Part shown: positions 7,859-16,454 of the stretch, piece after piece
Layout: every line of letters starts with the position of its first letter
How positions within the stretch are numbered: the stretch's first letter is position 1
Origin: Anabaena minutissima FACHB-250
GTDB lineage: Bacteria; Cyanobacteriota; Cyanobacteriia; Cyanobacteriales; Nostocaceae
Reading direction: 5' to 3'
NCBI RefSeq assembly: GCF_014697125.1
Contig: NZ_JACJRG010000003.1
Location: 124,001-188,000 of the forward strand
DNA length: 64,000 nucleotides
Translations under genes and position numbers: made by a program
The notes under the pieces: generated by a model
What the model saw: only the letters and a program-made list of their open reading frames with translations
Database searches by the model: none
Told to the model about the DNA's origin: nothing

Positions 7859-8887
7859 ATGACTCAGGGGCAAAAAACTGCAATTGAAGGTATCTATGAA
7901 GTCTGTATTGGTGTTCCCGATGCAATTTTTGCGATTCAATACTGGGAACAATTTGGCTATCGTATCGGCCAAATGGGTGAACTATCTCCTAGTGCAGCTG
8001 ATCAATTGTATGGGGTAAATTCAGGTTTACGCTCGATTCGCCTTTACCACCAAAATGCAGATCATGGTTTAATTAGGTTGATGGTGTGGCAAAATCCCAC
8101 AAATCCAGGGTTGAGTTTAGCTTCAATGAAAATTAAGGGCAATCGTTGGGCTACTAGTTTAACTGGTGATGTTTTAACCATTTTAAATCATGCAGAGGAA
8201 GCAAAAGCCGCAGGTCAGTCTATCCGCTATACTCCCCCTTACTGGGAAATAATTTACCAAAAAGAGCAAAAAAATCGTCCTTTTATCGATCCTGTGGTTG
8301 GGGTGCGCGAAATGTTGTTATTGCAACCATTGACTCGACAGGTTTTGTTTCAAAGGTTTGGCTATACTATCCCTAATTACGGTGAAATTAACCACGACTG
8401 CGCTTTTGGGACTAGCCAGTTTACCCACATGGGGATTATTGTTCAGGATGACAGCAAAGAAAGCCTGAAATTTTACGAAGAAGTTTTGGGTTTGCTGCGG
8501 GTGCGTGATGATGTGGAAACTAGCTATGAATCTTCTCTAGCGGGGAGAGATATTTTTGATTTACAACCAGGGGAAAAGTTTATTGTCACTACCTTTGATG
8601 ATCCCCGTTCCTCTAAGTCTGACATGATGGCGGCGCGGAGTGGGAGGTTGTATGTGATTCGGTTTCCCAATGCAATGAATTTAGAGTCAAGGTTTGAAGC
8701 AGCACAACCCGGTTGTTTGGGGATGTCACTCTATACTTACCGGGTGCGAGGAATAGAAACATATTGCGATCGCATCCAGGCTAGCCATGTGCCACAATTT
8801 ACTAATATTGTCGAAAATGAGTTTAGAGAGAAAAGTTTCTCGTTTATTGCGCCGGATGGGTACTTCTGGAATTTAGTGGAAGGCTAA
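7859..8887 (+). CDS. VOC-family (glyoxalase/dioxygenase-fold) protein, two domains
   Basis: 342 residues. The N-terminal half begins IEGIYEVCIGVPDAIFAIQYWEQFGYR and the C-terminal half FTHMGIIVQDDSKESLKFYEEVLGLL, two repeats of the vicinal-oxygen-chelate start motif, each followed by paired beta-alpha-beta units. Known members are metal-dependent lyases, dioxygenases or isomerases and antibiotic-binding proteins. Several His and Glu are present, but the metal ligands cannot be fixed by eye. It is followed 12 bp later by the YdcF-type gene on the same strand, so they probably form an operon. The substrate is unknown. Confidence 0.8.
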   Translation: MTQGQKTAIEGIYEVCIGVPDAIFAIQYWEQFGYRIGQMGELSPSAADQLYGVNSGLRSIRLYHQNADHGLIRLMVWQNPTNPGLSLASMKIKGNRWATSLTGDVLTILNHAEEAKAAGQSIRYTPPYWEIIYQKEQKNRPFIDPVVGVREMLLLQPLTRQVLFQRFGYTIPNYGEINHDCAFGTSQFTHMGIIVQDDSKESLKFYEEVLGLLRVRDDVETSYESSLAGRDIFDLQPGEKFIVTTFDDPRSSKSDMMAARSGRLYVIRFPNAMNLESRFEAAQPGCLGMSLYTYRVRGIETYCDRIQASHVPQFTNIVENEFREKSFSFIAPDGYFWNLVEG

Positions 8888-8899
8888 ATTAAGTCAAAA

Positions 8900-9490
8900 A
8901 TGTCGAAAAAATCGCTAGTCTTAATTTTACTGGCTGTAATGTCTGCATTACTAGTGGCGATCGCATCTACATCCATCAGCATTTATTTCTATGGAAGTAC
9001 TACCCAGAATCTCAAAGCAGATGCAGCGATTATTTTGGGTGCAGCTGTCTGGGGAAAAGAACCTTCACCAGTCTTTCGAGAACGCATTAACCACGCCGTT
9101 GACTTATATAAAAATGGCGATGTGAAGCAGATGATTTTTACTGGTGGTATTGGGGACAAGGATGAACCCGCCGAAGCTATAGTTGGTAAAAACTATGCGA
9201 TTCAGCAAGGGGTAAAAACAGCCGATATTCTCACTGAAACTCAGTCGCGCACAACTCACCAAAACCTCAAAAATGCTGGGGAAATTGCATCTCTTCACCA
9301 ATTAACTAAGTGTCTCATTGTGAGTGACCCTTTGCATCTCAAACGAGCTGTATGGATGGCGCGAGATTTAGGTATGGATGCTTATCCGTCGCCTACGCCT
9401 ACTACCCGCTATCGTAGTTTGCAAAGCCAAATACCTTTTTTAATGCGCGAAACCTATTTTTATTTTGTCTACCTGATATTTAAAATTTAG
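8900..9490 (+). CDS. YdcF/SanA/ElyC-family (DUF218) membrane-anchored protein
   Basis: 196 residues. One N-terminal membrane helix (residues about 5-27) is followed by a DUF218 domain: DAAIILGAAVWG, FRERINHAVDLYKNG, MIFTGGIGDKDEPAEA, ETQSRTTHQNLKNA and IVSDPLHLKRAVWMARDLGM. The family lies at the envelope; relatives influence peptidoglycan precursor use and vancomycin tolerance in enteric bacteria, but the chemistry is unresolved. The ATG comes 12 bp after the VOC stop. Its 3' end overlaps the convergent gene at 9480 by 11 bp. Confidence 0.85.
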   Translation: MSKKSLVLILLAVMSALLVAIASTSISIYFYGSTTQNLKADAAIILGAAVWGKEPSPVFRERINHAVDLYKNGDVKQMIFTGGIGDKDEPAEAIVGKNYAIQQGVKTADILTETQSRTTHQNLKNAGEIASLHQLTKCLIVSDPLHLKRAVWMARDLGMDAYPSPTPTTRYRSLQSQIPFLMRETYFYFVYLIFKI

Positions 9491-9872
9491 TCACCGTTAG
9501 CTTCAAACCAGAATCGAGGCGAGGTACTTTGAGATAATCTACTGGTTCAGTACGTTGCGGAATTTGCTTACTTGCTGATTCTTGACATTTTTTTAAGACA
9601 GCATCAGGATTTTCCAGAAATTCTAGTGGGTTGATGTTTTTACATCCTGTTTCTTGTACCACTGTCAGAGAACTGGCGGTATCTTGAAGATTATTGGTTT
9701 GGTTAATGGGATTGTTCCACTGACTATTGATGGTGACTGGTTCTGTCAACAAAGCCGCAGCCTCATGACGTTCGCCGATGATTTCGAGGGAATTTTCTTG
9801 GTTAGCATAGGCAGTTTGGCTAACTGCGATCGCACCCATTATCAAAACTAAACTTATATAAAAGTATTTCAT
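9480..9872 (-). CDS. Secreted hypothetical protein
   Basis: 130 residues with a clear signal peptide (MKYFYISLVLIMGAIAVSQTAYA, probable cleavage after AYA). The mature part is polar, with two Cys (ETGCKNINPLEFL and VLKKCQESASKQ) that could form a disulfide, and no recognised domain. A cyanobacterial periplasmic protein of unknown role. Its stop lies inside the end of the convergent YdcF-type gene. Confidence 0.65.
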   Translation of the reverse strand: MKYFYISLVLIMGAIAVSQTAYANQENSLEIIGERHEAAALLTEPVTINSQWNNPINQTNNLQDTASSLTVVQETGCKNINPLEFLENPDAVLKKCQESASKQIPQRTEPVDYLKVPRLDSGLKLTVTKF

Positions 9873-10038
9873 TAAAAACCTCAGTTATCTAGAATTAAAA
9901 AATACGAATTCTAAATTTGTATCAAGTACAGTTCTAGCAAAAATATTTCAATAAGTCTATGGTGTTAACTAAACTCAATTGTCTCTAATTTTGCTGCATA
10001 AATTAAATCACAATACTAAATCATTGGTGAGAGCCTAT

Positions 10039-10067
10039 AACCCCAGTTTATCTGAAGAATCGGGGTT
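10039..10067. repeat. Short inverted repeat of a dispersed family
   Basis: aacccc (10039-10044) and ggggtt (10062-10067) can pair. The sequence gagagcctataaccccagtttatc resembles gagagcagataaccccggttaatc at 16191-16214, so this is one member of a dispersed repeat. It lies between the 3' end of the EEP-family gene and the promoter of the secreted protein and might serve as a terminator. Confidence 0.4.
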
Positions 10068-10096
10068 CTAAAACAAATTAAATCTGTAAGCTTTTC

Positions 10097-11077
10097 CTAA
10101 GGTAGAACCAAGTCTGTAATTAAAGCTGCATGGTCAGAATTAGCATTACCTCCAATATAAGTTCTAGCAACTTGGAAATGTTTACTAACAAAACAGTGGT
10201 CAATGGGAATATTCATCAGTGGAATCAACCAATGGGCGAAGTTTACATGAGTTGCAGGTCTAGGCCAGCTAGGTAAAATCCCGAAACCTAAGCGGGTATT
10301 ATGTAACTTAGTTTTATTAACAAACCTCCGATAATAAGGCGACCACGGCGTTAAATTAAAATCTCCGGCTAAAATCAATGGCTGATTTAATCCTTGAATA
10401 TATTCCGTTATTGCTGCTAATTGCAGATTACGACTGCGAAAAGTGGCTGGCTTTACAGGCACGAGTGGATGAGTTCCTATAAAAGTAATCGGTCGTTTAT
10501 TTATTTCTAAAGTTGCAACTAGGTTATGCTTGGCTTTTTTGTTGAAATTATCTGCTCTCGCATCTTGAATAGGAAACCGACTAAAAAGAGCTATTCCACC
10601 ACCAGAGCTTCTAAAAGCATAAGGCAAATTTGGTTTTAATTGAGATTGAATTATTTCAAAAGAAGTTTGATTAATTTCCAGCAATAATGCTACATCAGGT
10701 TGATTATCTGCTACTAAATCGACAATTTTATTGTGTTCATTATTTTGGGTATTGATATTAAAAGATAAAATCCGTATAGTTTTAGCTGCATTACCAGCTA
10801 CTTGTTGAGTATGGGATAGATACCAAGGCAACACCTCAACTAAATTTAGTCCTAGCAATAATACAGCAGTGAAAAATAGTATTTTGTGCTTTATATATCT
10901 TATTCTCCAAAGAATAAATAAAAGAATACTCACTAGCAATGATATAATCAGATACTGGTAGCGGAAATGAGTGACTAATTCTAGCGGCCAAGACCAGGCA
11001 ATGTAAGTAAATAATGATAATAATCCTAAGACAGATAAAGTAGCGATCGCCACAATTAAAGTTAGTCGTTGCCACAT
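10097..11077 (-). CDS. Endonuclease/exonuclease/phosphatase (EEP) family protein, membrane anchored
   Basis: 326 residues. Three N-terminal hydrophobic helices (about residues 5-28, 43-58 and 66-88) are followed by an EEP catalytic domain with IRILSFNINTQN, DVALLLEINQ, FIGTHPLVPV, LILAGDFNLTPWS and NSDHAALITDL. These contain the Asn, Glu, His, Asp/Asn and terminal Asp-His of Mg-dependent phosphodiesterases. The domain faces the outside or the cytosol depending on topology. Relatives of this layout are often uncharacterised; substrates in the superfamily include nucleic acids, phosphoinositides and sphingomyelin. No operon partner. Confidence 0.85.
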   Translation of the reverse strand: MWQRLTLIVAIATLSVLGLLSLFTYIAWSWPLELVTHFRYQYLIISLLVSILLFILWRIRYIKHKILFFTAVLLLGLNLVEVLPWYLSHTQQVAGNAAKTIRILSFNINTQNNEHNKIVDLVADNQPDVALLLEINQTSFEIIQSQLKPNLPYAFRSSGGGIALFSRFPIQDARADNFNKKAKHNLVATLEINKRPITFIGTHPLVPVKPATFRSRNLQLAAITEYIQGLNQPLILAGDFNLTPWSPYYRRFVNKTKLHNTRLGFGILPSWPRPATHVNFAHWLIPLMNIPIDHCFVSKHFQVARTYIGGNANSDHAALITDLVLP

Positions 11078-11230
11078 AAAATTAATTCACGTAAGTATCA
11101 CCAATTAACATCAAGCACACTTACCTGTTTTTCGGATGAGCATACCATCATTTAAATCAATGAAAGCCCTACCGGAAGGTGGCAAAAAGTAGTTGAATAA
11201 GTACCAGTAACTAACCTAAAAATTTTGCTC

Positions 11231-11785
11231 ATGAGAATTTGGGCTGCGACAGTTGTACTCACTTCTTCTTTGGTAATCTCTGGGGTTCTTCATCCCTCAG
11301 TTTTCGCCAACAATGCTAAGACACCTTCTCAGTCAACATCTCAGTCCCAGTCGAACAAAGCACAACAAATTAACGTTCGTAAAGCTGAGTTTGGCATCGC
11401 TAAAATTGACTCTGAAGGGATATTGAACTTTACTCCCTCAACTAAAGTACCGCTAGCAGAAGGTAACAAATACGGCTGGCGAATTCAACTGCAAAATATT
11501 CAGGGTGAAGTCAGATGGCGGGAAGTCATACGATTACCAAAGCCTCCAGAAACCTGGGCTACAGATAACGGCGAAAACTTCACATTATCACCAGATGGAG
11601 TTGAAGCTATTTCCAATCGCACACAGTTAGCTAAGGATGGTGTGATTGAGAATTTTTGGACGATCGCACCCGGTGATCCTCCAGGTAAGCATACAATACA
11701 CGTATATGTTGATGACCGTCTCGTCGGTAATTTTGAATTTGAACTTTTACCTAAAGGGGGACAAGAGCAGAAGAATACAAGGTAA
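11231..11785 (+). CDS. Secreted hypothetical protein
   Basis: 184 residues from the ATG at 11231; the frame is open from a TTG two codons earlier, but the ATG starts a standard signal peptide (MRIWAATVVLTSSLVISGVL, cleavage near VFA). The mature protein has a Ser/Gln-rich linker and then a beta-rich domain (GIAKIDSEGILNFTPSTKVPL, KYGWRIQL, REVIRLPKPPETW, GDPPGKHTIHVYVDDRLVGNFEFEL) that looks like an immunoglobulin-like or carbohydrate-binding fold. No family name can be assigned. It is monocistronic, followed by a hairpin at 11842. Confidence 0.7.
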   Translation: MRIWAATVVLTSSLVISGVLHPSVFANNAKTPSQSTSQSQSNKAQQINVRKAEFGIAKIDSEGILNFTPSTKVPLAEGNKYGWRIQLQNIQGEVRWREVIRLPKPPETWATDNGENFTLSPDGVEAISNRTQLAKDGVIENFWTIAPGDPPGKHTIHVYVDDRLVGNFEFELLPKGGQEQKNTR

Positions 11786-11841
11786 ACTTCTGTTAAGTAT
11801 TAAGCAACTTTAACATAACCCTCAGATTGTTACAAAATTTC

Positions 11842-11871
11842 AGAAACCCAGTTTTAAAAAACCGGGTTTCT
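11842..11871. terminator. Hairpin, candidate terminator
   Basis: agaaaccc (11842-11849) pairs with gggtttct (11864-11871), with a T-rich/A-rich interior that extends the stem. It sits 57 bp after the stop of the secreted-protein gene. The motif also resembles an abundant cyanobacterial intergenic palindrome, and there is no strong T-run after it, so a terminator role is only likely. Confidence 0.45.
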
Positions 11872-11960
11872 TGAGTTTCAAGTAATAATTCACAACTGTC
11901 ATAACAGTTACTTGCAGAGTATCTTGGAGATAGAGGTTTGATATTTGTGGAGTAGCGATC

Positions 11961-12275
11961 GTGAATACAGAAGAATTTCTGCGATTGATGGCAAAACAGC
12001 GTCCCTGTCCCCAAACACTACCAAAAGCACTGCAAGCCTTGTGGCATGACAAACAAGGTGATTGGAATCAAGCCCATGATATTGTGCAGGATGCTCGTGA
12101 TGCTGATAGTGCTTGGGTTCATGCTTACCTACACCGCAAAGAAGGCGATTTGAATAATGCCCATTACTGGTATCAACGCAGTAGTCAGCCAGCATTTAGC
12201 GGGGATATCAACCAAGAATGGGAACAGATAACTTCTTTATTATTGAAGAAGGTAAATACAACAAATGGATGCTGA
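11961..12275 (+). CDS. Conserved hypothetical protein (104 aa)
   Basis: Starts with GTG directly after a gcgatc element. The sequence LPKALQALWHDKQGDWNQAHDIVQD, then DADSAWVHAYLHRKEGDLNNAHYWY, is a known but unnamed bacterial family that looks like two TPR-like helical hairpins. Its 3' end overlaps the start of the pentapeptide-repeat gene by 11 bp (12265-12275), suggesting translational coupling. Cytosolic; function unknown. Confidence 0.75.
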   Translation: MNTEEFLRLMAKQRPCPQTLPKALQALWHDKQGDWNQAHDIVQDARDADSAWVHAYLHRKEGDLNNAHYWYQRSSQPAFSGDINQEWEQITSLLLKKVNTTNGC

Positions 12276-12633
12276 GGAAATCAAACGGCGATATCAAGCA
12301 GGGGAGAGATATTTCTCCGCCGCCAACTTAATTAAAGTTAAGTTAATTGCTGCCTATTTGCCTGGGATCAATTTATGGGGAGCAGATTTAACTGGTGCTA
12401 ACCTAGCTAGAGCAAAAATGTGGGGAGCAGACTTAAGCAGAGCAAATCTAGCCAATGCCAACTTGACTAGAGCAAATTTGTGCGGCGTCAAACTAAATGA
12501 GGCCAATCTGCGGGGAACTAAACTTAATTTTACTAAGTTGTATGGAGCAGATTTAACTGGTGCTTATTATGATGAAACCACCCGCTTTTCTAGAGGCTTT
12601 GATCCTGTTAGTAAAAATATGCGGAAGTTTTGA
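12265..12633 (+). CDS. Pentapeptide-repeat protein
   Basis: 122 residues. From about residue 30 there are roughly a dozen A(D/N)LXX units (GADLTGANLARAKMWGADL, NANLTRANL and so on), giving a short right-handed quadrilateral beta-helix. These proteins are common in cyanobacteria and mostly uncharacterised; some mimic DNA and bind gyrase, but nothing here supports that. It starts inside the upstream gene with an 11-bp overlap, so the pair is expected to be translated together. Confidence 0.85.
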   Translation: MDAEEIKRRYQAGERYFSAANLIKVKLIAAYLPGINLWGADLTGANLARAKMWGADLSRANLANANLTRANLCGVKLNEANLRGTKLNFTKLYGADLTGAYYDETTRFSRGFDPVSKNMRKF

Positions 12634-12663
12634 CTTAGCCACAAGTGTGGTTATTTAATTTTT

Positions 12664-12966
12664 CTATTCATCTGTGTCTGCGAACAAAGATTCTAAATCT
12701 CGATAACCATTCACAACATGAACCACAGTAATTCCGCTCTCTTGAGGGTAGTAAAATATAATGTAATCATCCACAACAAAACCGCGCAAATTTGCTGTAA
12801 GCCTGCCATAACTTTTTCCCATATTGGGAAAATCAGCTAGTAATTTACATTTCTGACGAATGTCATCAAAAAGCTTACTGGCTGCTTTTGGGTTGTGACG
12901 AGCAACATATTCACAAATTTCATCTAAATCTTGAATTGCTATATCTGAAAAGGAATAACTACTCAT
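12664..12966 (-). CDS. ParE/RelE-superfamily toxin
   Basis: 100 residues. YSFSDIAIQDLDEICEYVARHNP, AASKLFDDIRQKCKLLADFP, GKSYGRLTANLRGFVVDDYII and FYYPQESGITVVHVVNGYRDL match the ParE/RelE plasmid-stabilisation fold (N-terminal helical hairpin followed by a beta-sheet). ParE members poison gyrase and RelE members cut mRNA; the ParE type is more likely given the partner. The start overlaps the antitoxin stop by 4 bp, a classic coupled toxin-antitoxin arrangement. Confidence 0.85.
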   Translation of the reverse strand: MSSYSFSDIAIQDLDEICEYVARHNPKAASKLFDDIRQKCKLLADFPNMGKSYGRLTANLRGFVVDDYIIFYYPQESGITVVHVVNGYRDLESLFADTDE

Positions 12967-13220
12967 TCTTTAGAGTCTTCAGTAATTTGACGAATTTTTT
13001 CTTGTAATCTGGCAAAGACAAGCTCACCATCGGTTACTTTACCTGTAGCAATTTGTTCAGTACCTAGAGAAATTTCTTCTCGTAATTTTTTAATTTTCTG
13101 TTCTCTTTCTTGTAGTAGCTTAAAAGCTTCATTGACGACATCATCTGCACTAGCAAATCTACCACTTGCAAGCTGTGCTTGAATAAATTGCTCTAGTTCT
13201 GGTGTAATTTGGATGTACAT
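12963..13220 (-). CDS. ParD-like antitoxin
   Basis: 85 residues. YIQITPELEQFIQAQLASGRF, ADDVVNEAFKLLQERE fits the ribbon-helix-helix N-terminus of ParD-type antitoxins, followed by a charged coil that would wrap around the toxin. It is the first gene of the pair and overlaps the toxin start by 4 bp. By analogy it would repress its own promoter (13221-13298), where no operator can be defined by eye. Confidence 0.82.
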   Translation of the reverse strand: MYIQITPELEQFIQAQLASGRFASADDVVNEAFKLLQEREQKIKKLREEISLGTEQIATGKVTDGELVFARLQEKIRQITEDSKE

Positions 13221-13298
13221 ACTGTTTACCTCTAGATAACTAGCACTCTACTTTTATCCATTTTTCAGCAACCTCACCACCCATCAGGCATAGTTAAT

Positions 13299-14114
13299 TC
13301 AAGATTCTTCGGCGGCGGGTAGTGGGAATATTTCGCCAGATAGATATGCTGGAAAGTGCTTTTGGAAGTATAACCAAGATGTCATATCTTCACCATCATT
13401 CAGAGCTTTTGGAGCTTGCTTATATAAAGGTATGCGATGATTAATTTCATCTTGGAGTAACTGAGGCAATTCGGTTAAACCCTTGACTTTACTACCAAAT
13501 GCACTATATATCAGATAACCGGGGCGATCGCTCATTTTCATCCAAGGCAACCATTGACCAATCCTATCCCAACTTAGCCGCAATTGTGACACTGAAGTTA
13601 ATTCTGAGTTAAATAAATCTGCGGTTGGTACTGTGAGTTTAAATAATTCTGCGGCTTGATAAGTTTGATAGGGGCTATATTCAGCTAATTTTGGATCGTC
13701 TGCTAAAGGGTTGGGATATGTAGGGAAAATGTCAAACACAAAAGTTGTGTTTTCTCCTTCTAATTGGGCGGGAAATTTGCCTTTAAAACAGCCCTGTACA
13801 GGATTATTTGCTACATGAATTACTGGGACTATTTCACCTGTCCAGGGATTTTCCCATTTGCGTAAAATTTCCTCTGTTTCTGGATTTAAATAATAGGTTA
13901 GTTCCCTAGAAGTAAAATCCCAGCTACCTACTTCTTGTGGAATGCACCTACTCACACTCAAACCCAAAATTTTAAACAGCAGTTTTCTTTTCTGTCCAGG
14001 AATAAAAGCGTAAATTTTGCCTGTCCAGGTAAGAAAAGTTGATTCAGTTGAGTCAAGAGAAGAACGAGTTTTTACCCAATATTGAGCATCTAATTCTTGA
14101 GTTTGGAAAACCAT
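13299..14114 (-). CDS. DUF1838-family protein
   Basis: 271 residues. It has the strongly conserved blocks of DUF1838: STFLTWTGKIYAFIPG, VGSWDFTSRELTYYLNP, WENPWTGEIVPVIHVANNPV, SWDRIGQWLPWMKM, PGYLIYSAFG and DMTSWLYFQKHFPAYLSG. The family is widespread in cyanobacteria and some other bacteria and has no established function. There is no signal peptide or membrane helix. It lies about 140 bp downstream of the AbrB-type gene on the same strand, separated by an intergenic tandem repeat. Confidence 0.85.
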   Translation of the reverse strand: MVFQTQELDAQYWVKTRSSLDSTESTFLTWTGKIYAFIPGQKRKLLFKILGLSVSRCIPQEVGSWDFTSRELTYYLNPETEEILRKWENPWTGEIVPVIHVANNPVQGCFKGKFPAQLEGENTTFVFDIFPTYPNPLADDPKLAEYSPYQTYQAAELFKLTVPTADLFNSELTSVSQLRLSWDRIGQWLPWMKMSDRPGYLIYSAFGSKVKGLTELPQLLQDEINHRIPLYKQAPKALNDGEDMTSWLYFQKHFPAYLSGEIFPLPAAEES

Positions 14115-14164
14115 ATATAAAATCCTTAAATAATTCGTAATTCGTAATTAGTCAATAGTTACTC

Positions 14165-14252
14165 TCCCCTATCACCTGTCCCCTGTCACCTGTCCCCTAT
14201 CACCTGTCCCCTGTCCCCTGTCACCTATCACCTGTCCCCTATCACCTGTCCC
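14165..14252. repeat. Short tandem heptamer-type repeat (cctatca / cctgtcc variants)
   Basis: An 88-bp run built of seven-base units such as cctgtcc, cctatca and cctgtca in irregular order. Such short tandemly repeated repetitive sequences are well known in heterocystous cyanobacteria. It starts directly after the stop codon of the leftward AbrB-type gene and lies in front of the DUF1838 gene. Confidence 0.85.
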
Positions 14253-15440
14253 CTAAACCCCTACACCCTTTTGACTATCAAGGCGACGAAATAAAAATAA
14301 CCACAGGGGTAAAGAACTGTTAATGGCGATGAGCCGCACCAAATGACCTGTTGTCACAATTTCTACATTATGATCTAATGCCAGTGAAACCAAGATCATT
14401 TCTGCTGCTCCCCCTGGTGCGGTGACTAATAAACAAGTCAACCAGTCCCATGAGGTTAATTCCATTGCTAGTATAGTCGCGATCGCACCAGCAATTAAAG
14501 TCATAACTACAGACATTAAAGCGTAACCTATAGCTCTTTTGCCAAAGGTGGGTTTTTCTCCCCAATATTCGCCAATGGTGATTCCCAGCAGTGTTTGACC
14601 AATAATATTAATCAATTGTGGTGGGTTGAAATTAATATCACTGACAAATGGCAACCAACCTAACACAGAATTAAATGTGAGTCCTAATAGTAATGCACCA
14701 AAAAAATCCCCCGCAGGTAGCTTGAAAATAGCAACAACATAAACTACGAGTGCGGTGATTGGCAATGCTAATGCTAATAATTCTAATTGTGATAGATCAA
14801 AATTCAGCCAAGCACTATTAGCTGATAGGGTTGGTAAATTCCAGTCATTCCCAACTGCTGTTCTCGCAATTAAGGGAATCAGTAAAACTACAGAGGTGGC
14901 GCGAATAGCCTGCACCATTGCTACCAATGTAACATTTTTATCATAATCAGCTGCGATCGCTGACATCACCCCCACACCCCCAGGAACTGTAGCTAGCATT
15001 GCGGTTAAAAGATTGGTTTTACTCAAGCGCGAGTAGATATAGCCAATACAGCCACCACACAACAGTAAAAATAGGGTCAACAACATAAATATGGGAATTC
15101 CAGCCGCTAGGCTAGTTAAATCACTATTAGCATTGGTAGCACCAACTGTCAGTCCTACTAACGCCATCCCAACTTTTCTCGCCATCCGATTCGGGCGGGG
15201 AGAATACTGATAAAATATGCGACAGCATTGCAAAATCACTGTACCCGCAGCAATACCGCCAAATATCCACGAAATTCCGCCAAAGTGTAACTTTGTTAAT
15301 GCTACAGCTAGGGGAAAGGACAACAGCATTTCCAAGGTAAGGACTATGAGTTGTTTCCCTATTAGCTGTGGTTTGGCAACTCCAATCTGTTGATTAATGG
15401 TTTCCTCTAGAGTGGAAACAGGACTTACACTTTGATTCAT
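14253..15440 (-). CDS. AbrB-family (ammonia-monooxygenase-like) integral membrane protein
   Basis: 395 residues with about ten hydrophobic helices arranged as two similar halves: GGISWIFGGIAAGTVIL with LLTAMLATVPGGVGVMSAIA, and later LINIIGQTLLGITIGEYW with LLVTAPGGAAEMILVSLAL. The repeated PGG motif is typical of the 'AbrB duplication' membrane family. It is often mislabelled as a transcription regulator or ammonia monooxygenase; it is most likely a transporter of unknown substrate. Its stop codon abuts a heptamer tandem repeat. Confidence 0.85.
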   Translation of the reverse strand: MNQSVSPVSTLEETINQQIGVAKPQLIGKQLIVLTLEMLLSFPLAVALTKLHFGGISWIFGGIAAGTVILQCCRIFYQYSPRPNRMARKVGMALVGLTVGATNANSDLTSLAAGIPIFMLLTLFLLLCGGCIGYIYSRLSKTNLLTAMLATVPGGVGVMSAIAADYDKNVTLVAMVQAIRATSVVLLIPLIARTAVGNDWNLPTLSANSAWLNFDLSQLELLALALPITALVVYVVAIFKLPAGDFFGALLLGLTFNSVLGWLPFVSDINFNPPQLINIIGQTLLGITIGEYWGEKPTFGKRAIGYALMSVVMTLIAGAIATILAMELTSWDWLTCLLVTAPGGAAEMILVSLALDHNVEIVTTGHLVRLIAINSSLPLWLFLFRRLDSQKGVGV

Positions 15441-15484
15441 CTATACGCGGGTTGAAATTAATTTAACTATATAAATAATTAAAG

Positions 15485-15518
15485 GTTCGTAGTAAGGACT
15501 AAAGTCCTTACTACGAAC
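15485..15518. repeat. Perfect 34-bp palindrome, dispersed family
   Basis: gttcgtagtaaggact (15485-15500), a 2-nt centre, and agtccttactacgaac (15503-15518) form a perfect 16-bp stem. Diverged or interrupted copies lie at 18389-18447 and 24399-24477. It sits in front of the AbrB-type gene and after the hypothetical gene at 15638. Confidence 0.85.
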
Positions 15519-15637
15519 TCAAACACAATAATTTTACATTAATCAACATAGTTAGGTTTATGCAGCAAGCTCTACTTAGACATTGACCAAATTTAAACAA
15601 TTATCAGTTAGTTGATAACTGATAACTGTTCACTGAT

Positions 15638-15952
15638 TCAATCCTCGTCTAAGGCTGGAAATGCTTCTTCAAACTTCCATAATTCATCTTTATTGTTGAG
15701 AAACCATGTTCTAGTCACTGGTGTCAATTGTTCCCAAATAATATCACCGGGAATATGAGGAGAGGCATAGCGATATTTTTGCCCAAGTAATTGTAAATTC
15801 TCCGCTACTTCATCGGGAATACCAAATTCTTGCCAATCAACTTGTATGTATCTACCTGCAACCCCAGATGTAGGGTCAAACACTAATTGTGCGGTTCTGA
15901 TTAAGTCAGCAAAGTGTGTTGCTTTAAGTGATTCTTCATGCTTGTGAGACAT
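15638..15952 (-). CDS. Conserved cyanobacterial hypothetical protein (104 aa)
   Basis: 104 residues, cytosolic, acidic at the C-terminus. FADLIRTAQLVFDPTSG, WQEFGIPDEVAENLQLLGQKYRY and WFLNNKDELWKFEEAFPALDED look like a conserved small family, but I do not recognise a named domain. The promoter would lie in the 333-bp gap upstream. Confidence 0.65.
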   Translation of the reverse strand: MSHKHEESLKATHFADLIRTAQLVFDPTSGVAGRYIQVDWQEFGIPDEVAENLQLLGQKYRYASPHIPGDIIWEQLTPVTRTWFLNNKDELWKFEEAFPALDED

Positions 15953-16285
15953 ATTCGCTGGAGTAATAAAAGGTGTGTGAAGTTTGAATTTACTACCAGA
16001 GATTTTGCTTCCAATACTCTTATTTTAGCGCACCAGTAACTGCGATGGGTTAGGAGATGATGAGTAACATAACTATGGAATTAATTTGAGACGTTGATTT
16101 TTATTAATTATGTCAACTGTTTAGCAAATTGCCAGGGATAATTCAAATATATATTTGAGATGATTTTATCGTCATCCTCAATCATTCATGAGAGCAGATA
16201 ACCCCGGTTAATCAAAGAAACATGGGTGATGAGTTCTTGCAGCGTCTAAGTTTTTTTCTTAAGAATAGTTTTAGAGGTGATCAAA
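15953..16285. other. 333-bp gap before the small membrane peptide gene
   Basis: No gene of normal size. 16191-16230 carries gagagcagataaccccggttaatc, a relative of the repeat at 10028-10067. The end of the gap has agaggtg six bases before the ATG at 16286, a good ribosome binding site for the small membrane peptide. Divergent promoters for 15638-15952 and 16286 are presumed here. Confidence 0.55.
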
Positions 16286-16402
16286 ATGATGGGAATATTT
16301 TGGTTGACTGTTATTGGGATAGTTTGGCTATTTGGTTTCACTTTGTTAGCAGAAATGTGGTTCTATGAAGAAGAACAGGAGTTAGAAAATAGGGAGTTGT
16401 GA
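16286..16402 (+). CDS. 38-residue single-helix membrane peptide
   Basis: An ATG preceded by agaggtg at 6-nt spacing opens a frame of 38 codons ending in TGA. The peptide has one hydrophobic helix, MMGIFWLTVIGIVWLFGFTLL, followed by AEMWFYEEEQELENREL, a strongly acidic tail. The layout (short N-terminus, one helix, charged tail) is that of small subunits or regulators of membrane complexes. I do not recognise the family. A helix this clean with a good ribosome binding site in an otherwise empty interval makes a real gene likely. Confidence 0.55.
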   Translation: MMGIFWLTVIGIVWLFGFTLLAEMWFYEEEQELENREL

Positions 16403-16454
16403 GTGAGGAGAAGGAAAAGAGATTGTTATATGAGTAATTGGGGTATGGGTAATC

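Noticed and set aside
14253..15440. AbrB-type transcription regulator
   Set aside because: The protein is an integral membrane protein with about ten helices; the name is a known misannotation and no DNA-binding domain is present.
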